Shown: piece by piece, positions 29,291-38,454 of the stretch
Layout of the letters: the number at the start of each line of letters is the position of its first letter
How positions within the stretch are numbered: the stretch's first letter is position 1
Assembly: GCA_016715425.1 (NCBI GenBank)
Contig: JADKAC010000007.1
Span: 248,001-312,000 of the forward strand
Origin: Bacteroidota bacterium
GTDB taxonomy: Bacteria; Bacteroidota; Bacteroidia; Chitinophagales; BACL12
Length of the DNA stretch: 64,000 bases
Direction of reading: 5' to 3'
Made by a program: the position numbers and the translations under genes
Notes under the pieces: generated by a model
What the model saw: only the letters and a program-made list of their open reading frames with translations
The model's database searches: none
Told to the model about the DNA's origin: nothing

Positions 29291-29410
29291 TATAATATCA
29301 CCCCTTCGGGGTTCGGTATTTTATGACTATTTTCTGCTATAATAATATCACCCCTTCGGGGTTCTGTGTTTTATGATTGTTTTCTGCTATAATAATTTCA
29401 CCCCTTCAGA
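29291..29410 (+). repeat. Direct-repeat array, 50-bp period, built on the palindrome CCCCTTCGGGG
   Basis: Three units with exact 50-base spacing (CACC at 29299, 29349 and 29399). Each starts TATAATATCACCCCTTCGGG or a near match, and units 1 and 2 share the tail TTTTATGA..TGTTTTCTGC or a near match. The third unit decays after CACCCCTTC. The flanking copies are too alike to be CRISPR spacers. Confidence 0.85.
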
Positions 29411-29523
29411 ATTGGAAGATATTTTTTTTAATTTTTAATTCTAATATGCAGAAATATCTCATTTTCTATTTCAGTGAAAATCGCATTTTTTTTATATAAT
29501 CAATATAGAATTTGTAAACGGGT

Positions 29524-29602
29524 TAAACCCGAAGGGTTGGCATTATTGTAACTAACAATGCAAACACAAAAAAAACAAACCCCGAAGGGGTGACATTATA
29601 GA
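29524..29602 (-). repeat. Two inverted copies of the CCCCTTCGGGG element
   Basis: ACCCGAAGGGT (29527 on) and CCCCGAAGGGGTGACATTAT (29580 on), 53 bases apart, are reverse complements of the unit at 29291-29410. The pair of arrays could fold into a long imperfect stem. Confidence 0.75.
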
Positions 29603-29739
29603 ATTAAGAATGTGAAGTTGTAGTATGCTGAATTGTTTCGATATCTACCGTAATATGGAATTGAAAAGTTATTGGAGCAAATTAAAAATGCATTATTACT
29701 TTTTAATTATAGCAATGGTAAAATACCAAGTATTAATTC

Positions 29740-30570
29740 TTATATCCCAAACACAAACCTCCCAAGCGTCATCATAAACAACGTAATTACAATTGCACCA
29801 ATTATATCTAACCAAATTCCTGTGCGCATCATTTGCCTTACAGAAACTTTTTCTGTACCGAAAACAATTGTGTTTGGTGGTGTACCCACAGGAAGCATAA
29901 ATGAATAAGAGGCAGCCATTGCCACAGGCATCATAATCATGAGTGGCGGCACATCCTGCATCTGCCCAATCACCGGAACTAATATCGTCATGAATAAAAT
30001 TGCAGTTGCTGTGTTGGAAGCAAATTCAGAAAAAAGTGTGGTTATTAAACACAAACAAAATATCATTAACCACAACGGTAAATATTGCAACGCCACTAAA
30101 TTTTGTGCTATCCAATCTCCTAATCCTGATACCTTCACTCCTTCTGCTAATGCAAATCCACCACCAAATAAAAAGATGATTCCCAAGGGTATTTTTTTAA
30201 ATTCTTCCCAGGTAACTAAGTTCTCTCCTTTCTTATTTTTTGAAGGTGTAAAAAATAATAATCCCATCATAAACATTGCAACATAACTCTCGGAAACAAA
30301 ATCAGGATCGGGTAATAAATTACTCCAACCCGGAATTACAAATGCACCAAAATCTTTTGCATCAATTGTAAACCACAACACAACTGCTATTGAAAAAATA
30401 ATCGCAATTGCTTTCTCTTCATATTGCATTTTACCCAGTGTGCGTTTCTCATTAACTATATAATCTAAAGGAACAGATTCTGTTTCACCTTTTTTACAAG
30501 CATTATACGCAACACCCAATAACATATCATTACAAATACAAAACTCATAGGGAATGCAAATAAAAACCAA
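29740..30570 (-). CDS. SLC13/DASS anion symporter, C-terminal part of frameshifted gene
   Basis: About 250 usable residues; the first about 25 (before KKGETESVPLDYIV) are an out-of-frame artefact. It has the second DASS repeat: a helix-rich stretch with FLFGGGFALAEGVKVSGLGDWIA, the signature EFASNTATAILFMTILVP with SNT, and SFMLPVGTPPNTIVFGT. Together with 30465-31208 it makes one transporter of about 490 residues that would couple sodium to uptake of dicarboxylates, sulfate or another divalent anion. The frame is broken at the A6 run (plus strand T6, 30490-30495); one more A gives LVKKGETESVPLDY. Confidence 0.88.
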   Translation of the reverse strand: MVFICIPYEFCICNDMLLGVAYNACKKGETESVPLDYIVNEKRTLGKMQYEEKAIAIIFSIAVVLWFTIDAKDFGAFVIPGWSNLLPDPDFVSESYVAMFMMGLLFFTPSKNKKGENLVTWEEFKKIPLGIIFLFGGGFALAEGVKVSGLGDWIAQNLVALQYLPLWLMIFCLCLITTLFSEFASNTATAILFMTILVPVIGQMQDVPPLMIMMPVAMAASYSFMLPVGTPPNTIVFGTEKVSVRQMMRTGIWLDIIGAIVITLFMMTLGRFVFGI

Positions 30571-31208
30571 CGCCCGAAATCCAATTTTGCTGTATTGGAA
30601 AATTGTGCATCATAAAAATCTTTCATCACCATATTCGGTAAAGTACCTATTAATGTAGCTGTGCCTCCGATAGAAGATGCAAAGGCAACACCGATTAACA
30701 GGGCTGCAGAAATACCGGTTAATTTTTTCTCGTTGTTATTATGCAATTGATTAATTACTGCTAAACATATCGGCAACAACATTAAAGTAGTGGAAGTATT
30801 ATTTAACCACATACTTAAAAAATAGGAGGCGAGAATAAATCCCAATAATAATTTTTCCGGCGATCCACCAAATTTTAAAAGTATGTTGAGCGAAATACGT
30901 TTATGCAAATTCCATCGCTCAATAGCAAAGGTGAGTAAGAAACCACCGATATATAAAAACATTACATCCCGCATATATAATGGCGCTACATCTTGCATTT
31001 TCATTATTCCAAAAACAGGAAATAACATGAGCGGTAAAAAACTGGTGATAAATAAATTCACGGCTTCCGTCATCCACCAATATGCCATTAATATTAAAAC
31101 TGCTGCAGTGCAACACAATATAAATGGATAGCCTGAAAAATAAAATGCGAATCCAACTAACAAAGCGAGAAACGGACCCCCGAAAAAAACAAATTGTTTT
31201 TTGTGCAT
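30465..31208 (-). CDS. SLC13/DASS anion symporter, N-terminal part of frameshifted gene
   Basis: 247 residues with about six membrane helices: YWWMTEAVNLFITSFLPLMLFP, DVMFLYIGGFLLTFAIERW, and the first DASS signature MWLNNTSTTLMLLPI (N-N-T in place of the usual S-N-T), then ASSIGGTATLIGTLPNMVM. After RIMLVKK the frame runs into VKQNLFL and stops, whereas the family sequence continues in the next frame at 30490. This and 29740-30570 are one gene. It is divergent from dapD, 52 bases apart. Confidence 0.88.
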   Translation of the reverse strand: MHKKQFVFFGGPFLALLVGFAFYFSGYPFILCCTAAVLILMAYWWMTEAVNLFITSFLPLMLFPVFGIMKMQDVAPLYMRDVMFLYIGGFLLTFAIERWNLHKRISLNILLKFGGSPEKLLLGFILASYFLSMWLNNTSTTLMLLPICLAVINQLHNNNEKKLTGISAALLIGVAFASSIGGTATLIGTLPNMVMKDFYDAQFSNTAKLDFGRWFLFAFPMSFVFVMICYWVLRIMLVKKVKQNLFL

Positions 31209-31260
31209 GATATATTTTAAAACTCTAAAATAAAAAACAGAATCATTATACCTTTACCAC

Positions 31261-32075
31261 ATGCAAAAAATAATGCAACAAATAGAATCTGCCTGGGAAG
31301 ACAGAACGTTATTGGATACTAAAGAAACCCGCAATGCAATTCATCAGGTTATAGAATATTTAGATGAAGGTGTATTGCGTGTTGCTGAAAAATGGATGGT
31401 GAATGGCAGGTAAATCAATGGGTGAAGAAGGCCGTGATTATGTATTTTCCTATTCAGCAAATGGAAACAATTAATGTGGGTCCTTTTGAATTTCATGATA
31501 AAATTCCATTGAAAAAAAATTATGCTGCATTAGGTGTAAGAGTTGTTCCTCATGCGATTGCCCGTTACGGAAGTTATGTTGCAAAAGGTGTAATCATGAT
31601 GCCGTCGTATATTAATATTGGTGCGTATGTGGACTCCGGAACTATGGTGGATACATGGGCAACCGTAGGCAGTTGTGCGCAGATTGGTAAGAATGTGCAC
31701 TTGAGTGGTGGCGTCGGAATTGGTGGTGTATTGGAACCTGTTCAAGCCGGCCCGGTAATTATTGAAGACAATTGTTTTATTGGTTCAAGATGTATAGTTG
31801 TGGAAGGTGTGATTGTGGAAGAAGAAGCAGTTCTCGGTGCGAATGTGGTGATTACTCAATCTACAAAAATCATTGATGTAAGTGGTGATAAACCGATTGC
31901 ATATATTGGTCGTGTTCCTTCCCGCAGTGTTGTTATTCCGGGAAGTTTTTCTAAAAAATTTCCTGCCGGAGAATTTAATGTGCCTTGTGCATTAATAATT
32001 GGGAAACGCAAAGAATCTACCGATAAAAAAACTTCGCTCAACAGTGCATTGCGTGAGCATAATGTAGCCGTATAA
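31261..32075 (+). CDS. dapD: Tetrahydrodipicolinate N-succinyltransferase, frameshifted
   Basis: The family N-terminus MQKIMQQIESAWEDRTLL begins at 31261 and runs to RVAEKWMVNGR-stop; the next frame then gives MDGEWQVNQWVKKAVIMYFP and the left-handed beta-helix (ARYGSYVAKGVIMMPSYINIG, VDSGTMVDTWATVGSCAQIG, GGVLEPVQAGPVIIEDNCF) to 32075. One extra A in the A5 run 31388-31392 restores RVAEKMDGEWQVN, exactly as expected. The enzyme succinylates tetrahydrodipicolinate in the succinylase route to meso-diaminopimelate and lysine, needed for peptidoglycan. Because the gene is normally essential, a base-calling error is the likeliest cause. Its stop overlaps the start of the CCA-adding enzyme (TAATG). 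Confidence 0.9.
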
Positions 32076-33529
32076 TGTTTACTGATCTGCAACAAAAAAA
32101 TCTATTTACCATTCTTCATTTCACTGATGAAGAACTGCATATTTTTAAGCAAGTAGCAAATGCTGCAACTGCTTTAAATTTTCCTGTGTACATCGTTGGT
32201 GGTTATGTGCGTGATAAAATTTTATATCGTGAAGTAACTGATATAGATTTTGTTTGTGTGGGTAGCGGTATTCAACTTGCGCAATCGGTAAGTGCATTAT
32301 TACCTAATTCAACAAATGTAAAAGTGTTTGAAAATTTTGGTACTGCACATATTCATTTGGGTGATTTAGATTTAGAATTTGTAGGTGCAAGAAAAGAATC
32401 GTATAGAAGTAATAGTCGTAAACCTATTGTGGAAGATGGCACATTGGAAGATGATCAGAACCGTCGTGATTTTACAATTAATGCATTGGCAATTTCTTTG
32501 AATGCAGAAAATTACGGTCAGTTAATTGATCCGTTTAATGGCTTACAACATTTGGGAGAACGATTAATTAAAACTCCATTACCACCGCTTACAACATTCA
32601 GTGATGATCCGTTGCGCATGATGCGGGCAATTCGTTTTGCTTCGCAATTAGGTTTTAGAATTGATGAAGAAACATTTGCAGCAATAGCAAAAGATAAAGA
32701 ACGCATTGCAATTATTTCTCAAGAACGTATTACCGATGAATTAAATAAAATTATTCTTTCACCAATTCCTTCTACCGGATTTTCATTGTTGTCTGATTGT
32801 GGTTTACTTGAAATTATTTTTCCGGAATTATACACCATGCATGGTGTGGATATGAAAGATGGTAAAGGACATAAGGATAATTTTTATCACACGCTGGAAG
32901 TGTTGGATAATATTAGTTTAAAGACAGAAAATTTATGGTTGCGATGGGCTGCGTTATTACATGATATTGCGAAACCTGCAACAAAACGTTTTTATCCAAA
33001 ACAAGGCTGGACATTTCATGGGCATGAAGCTTTGGGTGCCCGCATGGTTCCTAAAATTTTTAAACGACTTTCACTTCCATTAGATCATAAAATGCATTTT
33101 GTTGCTAAAATGGTTGAATTGCATTTGCGCCCAATATCACTTACAAAAGAAAATGTAACTGACTCTGCCATTCGTAGACTATTATTTGATGCGGGTGATG
33201 ATATTGATAATTTAATGTTGCTATGTGAAGCAGATATCACTACAAAAAATCGGTTGAAAATAAAGCAGTATCGTGAAAATTTTGAAATGGTACGACAGAA
33301 ATTAAAATCGGTGGAAGAGCATGATCATATCCGCAATTTTCAACCACCGGTTACCGGCGATGAAATTATGCGCACATTTAATTTAAAACCCGGACGTGAA
33401 GTGGGAATTATTAAGAATCATATTCGTGAATCTATTCTCGATGGCATTATTCAAAATGATTATGCCAATGCAAAAGAATTAATGTTGAAGAAAGGATTAG
33501 AGTTGGGATTGAAAGTAAACGGAAAATAA
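32075..33529 (+). CDS. CCA tRNA nucleotidyltransferase with HD domain
   Basis: 484 residues. Poly(A)-polymerase/CCA head: YIVGGYVRDKILYREVTDIDFVCVG (metal-binding D-x-D), then ARKESYRSNSRKPIV and DDQNRRDFTINALAI, the class II signature. An RNA-binding and neck region follows (DDPLRMMRAIRFASQLGF), and a C-terminal HD domain (about 275-345, LLHDIAKPATKRFYPKQGWTFHGHEALGA as pattern, with HD at LLHDIAKP). It adds or repairs the CCA end of tRNA, which this genome's tRNA-Arg needs because its CCA is not encoded. It overlaps dapD by one base and precedes miaA by four bases, so the run is one operon. Confidence 0.93.
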   Translation: MFTDLQQKNLFTILHFTDEELHIFKQVANAATALNFPVYIVGGYVRDKILYREVTDIDFVCVGSGIQLAQSVSALLPNSTNVKVFENFGTAHIHLGDLDLEFVGARKESYRSNSRKPIVEDGTLEDDQNRRDFTINALAISLNAENYGQLIDPFNGLQHLGERLIKTPLPPLTTFSDDPLRMMRAIRFASQLGFRIDEETFAAIAKDKERIAIISQERITDELNKIILSPIPSTGFSLLSDCGLLEIIFPELYTMHGVDMKDGKGHKDNFYHTLEVLDNISLKTENLWLRWAALLHDIAKPATKRFYPKQGWTFHGHEALGARMVPKIFKRLSLPLDHKMHFVAKMVELHLRPISLTKENVTDSAIRRLLFDAGDDIDNLMLLCEADITTKNRLKIKQYRENFEMVRQKLKSVEEHDHIRNFQPPVTGDEIMRTFNLKPGREVGIIKNHIRESILDGIIQNDYANAKELMLKKGLELGLKVNGK

Positions 33530-33533
33530 TTGC

Positions 33534-34448
33534 ATGACTAATCCCGAAAATAAATTTCTGATAATAATTGCAGGACCAACAGGAATTGGAAAAACAAATC
33601 TTGCTATTCAATTAGCAAAAGAATACAACACCGAAATTATTTCTGCCGATGCACGACAATTTTATAAGGAAATGCATATTGGAACTGCCAAACCGGATGC
33701 TGAACTATTAGCTACGATTAACCATCATTTCATCAACAATATTTCAATCCACGATTCTTATAGTGTTGGACAATACGAACAGGAAGCATTGCAAATTATA
33801 GATAGATTATTTACTGTTCATAATGTTGTAATTGTGGTTGGTGGTTCAGGATTATATATTGATGCAATTATAAATGGTTTGGATAATTTACCTGCCTCTG
33901 ATGCAGAAATTCGTAAGCAGATAATTGCATTATATGAAACCAAAGGATTAGAATATTTACAGAATTATATTTCAGAAAATGATCCTGAATATTTTCAAAT
34001 TGCAGACATTCAAAATCCACAACGATTAATGCGGGCAATGGAAGTTATTTTGCAAACAGGAAAAGCGTATTCATCATTTAGAAAAAAGAATGTTGTAAAA
34101 AGAAATTTTACACCCATTCAAATTTGTCTGGATATGGAAAGAGAAAAACTCTATCAACAAATTAATACAAGAGTGGATGTGATGATGCAAAATTGTTTGT
34201 TACAAGAAGCCGAACAATTATTTTCTTATCGCCATTTAAACGCTTTGCAAACAGTGGGATACAAAGAACTATTTGAATTTATGGAAGATAAATCCACTTT
34301 AGAAACTGCAATAAATAAAATAAAACAGAACACACGCAACTATGCTAAACGTCAACTCACATGGTTTCGCAAAGACAAAAGTTATACATGGTTTAATCCA
34401 CTTGCTGTAGTAGATGTTAAAAACTATATTAAAGAAAAGATGCAATGA
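33534..34448 (+). CDS. miaA: tRNA dimethylallyltransferase
   Basis: 304 residues. P-loop IIAGPTGIGKTNLAIQLA (about 9-26), then the MiaA signatures TEIISADARQFYKEMHIGTAKP (D and R residues that bind tRNA and prenyl donor), GQYEQEALQIIDRL, VGGSGLYIDAII and a C-terminal KQNTRNYAKRQLTWFRKD. The enzyme puts a dimethylallyl group on A37 of tRNAs reading UNN codons, using DMAPP. It sits between the CCA-adding enzyme (4-base gap) and a phosphodiesterase (4-base overlap), so two tRNA-maturation enzymes are co-expressed. Confidence 0.95.
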   Translation: MTNPENKFLIIIAGPTGIGKTNLAIQLAKEYNTEIISADARQFYKEMHIGTAKPDAELLATINHHFINNISIHDSYSVGQYEQEALQIIDRLFTVHNVVIVVGGSGLYIDAIINGLDNLPASDAEIRKQIIALYETKGLEYLQNYISENDPEYFQIADIQNPQRLMRAMEVILQTGKAYSSFRKKNVVKRNFTPIQICLDMEREKLYQQINTRVDVMMQNCLLQEAEQLFSYRHLNALQTVGYKELFEFMEDKSTLETAINKIKQNTRNYAKRQLTWFRKDKSYTWFNPLAVVDVKNYIKEKMQ

Positions 34449-34948
34449 AAATTCTACTGCTTTCAGATACACATGGTTATATTGATGATCGCATTCTGCA
34501 TTATGTTTCTACAGTAGATGAAGTATGGCATGCAGGTGATGTTGGCGATGTAGAAGTTACTGATGCCATTGCAAAATTAAAACCACTGCAAGCGGTATAT
34601 GGAAATATTGACGGACAAAAAATTCGTCAGCAATTTCCATTGGATAACAGATTTAATTGTGCAGGTGCAGATGTTTGGATAACACATATTGGAGGTTATC
34701 CCGGGCGCTATGAAAAAAGGGTGAGAGAAATATTAAACATAAATCCGCCAAATATTTTTGTATGCGGACATTCGCATATTTTAAAAGTGATGCATGATAA
34801 AAAATACAATATGCTCACCTTAAATCCCGGAGCTGCCGGTCGCAATGGATTTCATCAAATGCGCACTATGCTTCAATTTGAAATTAATAATGGCAAACCG
34901 GAAAATTTAAGTGTGATTGAATTGGGGAAGAGAGGAAGTGAGAATTAG
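34445..34948 (+). CDS. YfcE/MJ0936-type metallophosphoesterase
   Basis: 167 residues. Calcineurin-like phosphodiesterase of the small YfcE/VPS29-like class: LLLSDTHGYIDD (metal-binding D-x-H, about 4-15), VWHAGDVGD (GD, about 29-37), AVYGNIDG (GN.D, about 54-61), ITHIGGYPGR (H) and FVCGHSHILKV (GHSH). The metal ligands are complete. Substrates in vivo are unknown. It overlaps miaA by the ATGA start-stop, and ends the dapD-cca-miaA operon. A repeat-rich gap of 551 bases follows. Confidence 0.92.
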   Translation: MKILLLSDTHGYIDDRILHYVSTVDEVWHAGDVGDVEVTDAIAKLKPLQAVYGNIDGQKIRQQFPLDNRFNCAGADVWITHIGGYPGRYEKRVREILNINPPNIFVCGHSHILKVMHDKKYNMLTLNPGAAGRNGFHQMRTMLQFEINNGKPENLSVIELGKRGSEN

Positions 34949-35499
34949 GAATGGAGAATTTATTTTCACCAAGGTTTGCGTCCTTTTAAAACCATCCAAC
35001 AATGTTTGCAGACTGTGTGGCAAAAAAAAATAAACCCGCAGATTGCGCAGAGGACGCAGATAAAAAATGATTCGAGCCTACGGCTCTCCTAAATATTTCC
35101 GAATTTCCGAGAAACATTATGTAAATCTCCTTTTAAAAACTTTTGTTCAACCTTAGCAGGTAAGCCAACTTTAAAAAATACTACACTTTTTTTTCATCGG
35201 CTAATCCGCTAATCGGCTAATTAACAAATTTGCTAATTCTAAAAGAATCTTTTTTCGCCAACAGCTAACGGCCAATAGCTAATAGCCAACCTAATACCCG
35301 ATACTCGATACTCAATACTTTTCATTGTCAACTGTCAAAAGAATTTCTGTCAGCAATATCTTTCTCATTCAGAACTTTCGTCAGAGTAAATAAAGTAAAT
35401 CGGAATTTATTTCAGTTAAACACATTCAATTTTCAAATGGAATGGAGATTGATCAAGCAGCATCGACAATAATTTAAAAACAATAAAAAATAAAAAGCT
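34949..35499. repeat. Gene-free intergenic tract with short-word repeats
   Basis: No gene in 551 bases. It holds GAGCCTACGGCTC (35074-35086, small palindrome), CGGCTAATC repeats (about 35200-35222), GCCAATAGCTAATAGCCAAC (35269-35288), CGATACTCGATACTCAATAC (35299-35318) and the 20-mer TTTTCATTGTCAACTGTCAA (35319-35338). Confidence 0.7.
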
Positions 35500-35943
35500 A
35501 TGACACTGTTAAAAGTAAATCGCAGACCGAATGGTATTCCAACTGTATTCGACATGTTTGATGAAGTAATGAATCGCAATTTCTCGAATAATTGGATGGC
35601 AACAAAAGGAGAATTTATTCCTTCTGTAAACATTAAAGAAACTGAAAAAGCATTTATGCTGGAGTTTGCTGTACCCGGATTTAATAAAAATGATTTTGAT
35701 GTTCAAATTGAAAATGATTACATCACTATATCCGGTAAAAAAGAAGAAAGCAAAGAAGAAAATACTGATGAGTACACAAGAAAAGAATTTTCTTTCGGAA
35801 GTTTTAAACGGACATTCTCGCTTCCTGAAAACATTAATACAGATAATGTGGAAGCCATTTATGAAAACGGCGTATTACATGTAGGTCTTCCTAAAAAAGA
35901 AGTGGAAGCCGCAGCCGCTGCAAAAAAAATTGAGATTAAATAA
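35500..35943 (+). CDS. Hsp20/alpha-crystallin small heat-shock protein
   Basis: 147 residues. The alpha-crystallin domain occupies about 40-130: FIPSVNIKETEKAFMLEFAVPGF, FDVQIENDYITISGKKEE, FSFGSFKRTFSLPENIN and the closing ENGVLHVGLPKKE, with the A-x-x-x-n-G-v-L signature. The N-terminal arm (VFDMFDEVMNRNFSNNW) is short and hydrophobic. The C-terminal tail has no clear I-x-I motif and ends AAAAAKKIEIK, where IEI may serve that role. Such proteins hold unfolding proteins in large oligomers. It has its own terminator; no CIRCE-like element is seen upstream. Confidence 0.93.
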   Translation: MTLLKVNRRPNGIPTVFDMFDEVMNRNFSNNWMATKGEFIPSVNIKETEKAFMLEFAVPGFNKNDFDVQIENDYITISGKKEESKEENTDEYTRKEFSFGSFKRTFSLPENINTDNVEAIYENGVLHVGLPKKEVEAAAAAKKIEIK

Positions 35944-35962
35944 GGTGAGTAAATTGTTAAGT

Positions 35963-35994
35963 AAATCCCGGTAAGTAATTGCCGGGATTTTTTA
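35963..35994 (+). terminator. Hairpin terminator after the hsp20 gene
   Basis: AAATCCCGG, 10-base loop, CCGGGATTT followed by T. It overlaps the longest possible start of mutS2, arguing against that start. Confidence 0.85.
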
Positions 35995-36038
35995 TTTCAT
36001 TTATTTATCAAGAATTTTGCAATTCAACATCGCTATCC

Positions 36039-38417
36039 GTGCATTTATTTCCAACCGATATTTTACATACTCTCGAATTCGATAAAGTACTTCAATCCAT
36101 TGCAGCCTATTGCGAAACTACACATGGTTTAGAAAGAGTAAATAATATTAAACCGCAAAGCAAACATGAAGAAATAGTAAAGTTATTATCTCAGGCAAAT
36201 GAGATGAAACAGATGCTCATGTTTGAAGACAAACTTCCAGAGGAACGCACGTTTGATACAAGAACAATTATTCCGCTTTTGCAAATTGAAAAATATGTGT
36301 TGAGCGAAATACAAGTGCATCAACTCAGAAGAAATGCAATTCAATCCGGAAACCTGATAAAATTTCTGCACAACAACATAGAAAAATATCCGGTGCTGAA
36401 TACAATGGTTCAGCAAATTGTATATGATAAAAAAATTGGTCAGACAATTAGTATTGTGCTTGATGATGAAGGTGTAATGCGTCCGAATGCAAGTCCGGAG
36501 TTGGTAAAAATTCATAAACAAATTTCCAACGCAAGAAGAGAATTAGAAAAAGAATTTCAGAAGGCATTGATTCAATTGCGCAAGAGTGGAATGCTGAGTG
36601 ATGTGGAAGAAAGTATGCGCAACAATCGCAGAGTTATTGGTTTGCAAAGTGAATATAAGCGACAAGTAAAAGGAATTATTCATGATGAAAGTGATACCGG
36701 CAAAACATCATTTATAGAACCTCAGGAAGTAGTGATAATTCAAAATGAATTATTTGAATTAGAGCGTGAAGAAAAACGGGAACGCTATCGAATCATGGAA
36801 GCACTTACTGCGGAGATTGCAATTTATAAAGATCATTTTGCATCGTATCAATGGTTGCTGTCGGTTATAGATATGAAAAAAGCAATTGCAAAATATGCAA
36901 TTCAAATTGGTGGAGTACAACCATTCATTGATAAAAAACAAGTGATTCAATTATACAATGCATATCATCCGGTATTGTATTTATTAAATAAAAAACAACA
37001 CAAGCCAACAATTCCATTACAAGTAGAATTAAATGCAGACAATCGCATACTTGTAATCAGTGGACCAAATGCAGGAGGAAAATCTGTGAGTTTAAAAACT
37101 ATTGGTTTATTGCAATTGATGGCACAAAGCGGCTTATTAATTCCATGCGCAGATCAAAGTAGCATCGGCGTATTTAAAAAGATATTTTGCGATGCCGGTG
37201 ATACACAAAGCATAGAAGATGAACTTTCCACTTACAGCAGCCGCTTGATGAAAATGCAAAAATTTATTTTTCATGGCGATAAAGAAACTCTGATACTAAT
37301 AGATGAATTCGGAACGGGTACTGATCCAAATGCAGGAGGCGCAATTGCAGAATCTGTTTTGGATAAATTAAATCAGCAACAAGTGTTTGGTGTGATAACA
37401 ACACACTACGCAAATTTAAAAGTGTATGCATCCAATCATCCGGGTGTAATTAATGGAAGCATGTTGTATGATGAAGAACATTTAAAACCTACTTACATTT
37501 TAGAAAGCGGTAAACCGGGAAGTTCATTTGCATTTGAAATTGCACAGAAATCAAAATTACCGGAAGATGTAATTGCAAAAGCCAGAAGTTTAGTAAGTGA
37601 AGAGCATATAAAGTTTGAAGAACTGCTAAAAAATGTCCGCATTGAAAAAGAACATTTGCGATTGCGTGAAAAAGAATTTAAACAACACGAGCAGCAACTC
37701 AAACAGAGAGAAGCAGAATTAAAATTTGAATTGCAAAAGGCCAAAGAAAAACAACAGCAATTTCAAATAAAGAAATTGGAGAAAGCAGATGATTCCATTC
37801 AAAAAATGGAAACTGAGTTTAAAGAATTGCTCGCAGCATTTAAGGCTGCGGAACCTGCACATAAACAAGAGACACAACAAAAACTAAAAGCATTTATCAA
37901 TCAAAATAAAAATACCAATCTGCGCAATCGTAAATCACAAGTACGTTTGGTTGAAAAAGAAATTCCCGCAGGTACATTACAAGCAGGTATGTATGTAAAA
38001 CTTGCAGGTGGTGATGAAATGGGATTAGTTGAATCTGTTATAAAAGATAAAGCGATAGTTGTATTTAATAATATGAAAAGTACTATTGCGATTTCAGAAT
38101 TATCACTCGCAGAAAATCCTACGGAAGAAAATAAAAAACCATCCACCACAAAATTGCTTTTGGATAAAGAAGAAGAGGCAGCACCGGAAATTGATTTAAG
38201 AGGAATGCCGAAAGAAGAAGCAATGATGGAGTTAGAAAAGTTTTTAGATTCTGCAATGATGCGCAATGTAAATCACGTGCGCATTATTCACGGCAAAGGA
38301 ACGGGTGTGTTGCGTCAGGCAGTGCAATATATTTTAAAACAACATATCGGTGTGATAAAACACAATTTTGAATCACAGAATATGGGTGGCGATGGTGTAA
38401 CTGTCGCCATATTTTAG
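36039..38417 (+). CDS. mutS2: Endonuclease MutS2
   Basis: About 792 residues from the GTG at 36039 (MHLFPTDILHTLEFDKVLQ), the standard N-terminus; the open frame extends upstream into the hsp20 terminator. Domains: helical MutS core (about 60-300), ATPase with Walker A ISGPNAGGKSVSLKTIGLL (about 325-343) and Walker B LILIDEFGTGTDPNAGGA, a long Lys/Glu/Gln-rich coiled coil (about 510-640), and a C-terminal Smr nuclease domain (EIDLRGMPKEEAMMELEKFL, VRIIHGKGTGVLRQAV). MutS2 suppresses recombination and, in some bacteria, splits collided ribosomes. There is no mismatch-recognition domain, as expected. Confidence 0.94.
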   Translation: MHLFPTDILHTLEFDKVLQSIAAYCETTHGLERVNNIKPQSKHEEIVKLLSQANEMKQMLMFEDKLPEERTFDTRTIIPLLQIEKYVLSEIQVHQLRRNAIQSGNLIKFLHNNIEKYPVLNTMVQQIVYDKKIGQTISIVLDDEGVMRPNASPELVKIHKQISNARRELEKEFQKALIQLRKSGMLSDVEESMRNNRRVIGLQSEYKRQVKGIIHDESDTGKTSFIEPQEVVIIQNELFELEREEKRERYRIMEALTAEIAIYKDHFASYQWLLSVIDMKKAIAKYAIQIGGVQPFIDKKQVIQLYNAYHPVLYLLNKKQHKPTIPLQVELNADNRILVISGPNAGGKSVSLKTIGLLQLMAQSGLLIPCADQSSIGVFKKIFCDAGDTQSIEDELSTYSSRLMKMQKFIFHGDKETLILIDEFGTGTDPNAGGAIAESVLDKLNQQQVFGVITTHYANLKVYASNHPGVINGSMLYDEEHLKPTYILESGKPGSSFAFEIAQKSKLPEDVIAKARSLVSEEHIKFEELLKNVRIEKEHLRLREKEFKQHEQQLKQREAELKFELQKAKEKQQQFQIKKLEKADDSIQKMETEFKELLAAFKAAEPAHKQETQQKLKAFINQNKNTNLRNRKSQVRLVEKEIPAGTLQAGMYVKLAGGDEMGLVESVIKDKAIVVFNNMKSTIAISELSLAENPTEENKKPSTTKLLLDKEEEAAPEIDLRGMPKEEAMMELEKFLDSAMMRNVNHVRIIHGKGTGVLRQAVQYILKQHIGVIKHNFESQNMGGDGVTVAIF

Positions 38418-38454
38418 AAAAAAATAAAAAATGATTTCTATTTTTTATTACATG

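Noticed and set aside
29291..29410. CRISPR array
   Set aside because: Only three units; the stretches between the palindromes are near-identical rather than unique spacers and there is no cas gene.
35979..36038. Upstream extension of MutS2
   Set aside because: It overlaps the hsp20 terminator and has no similarity to the family N-terminus.
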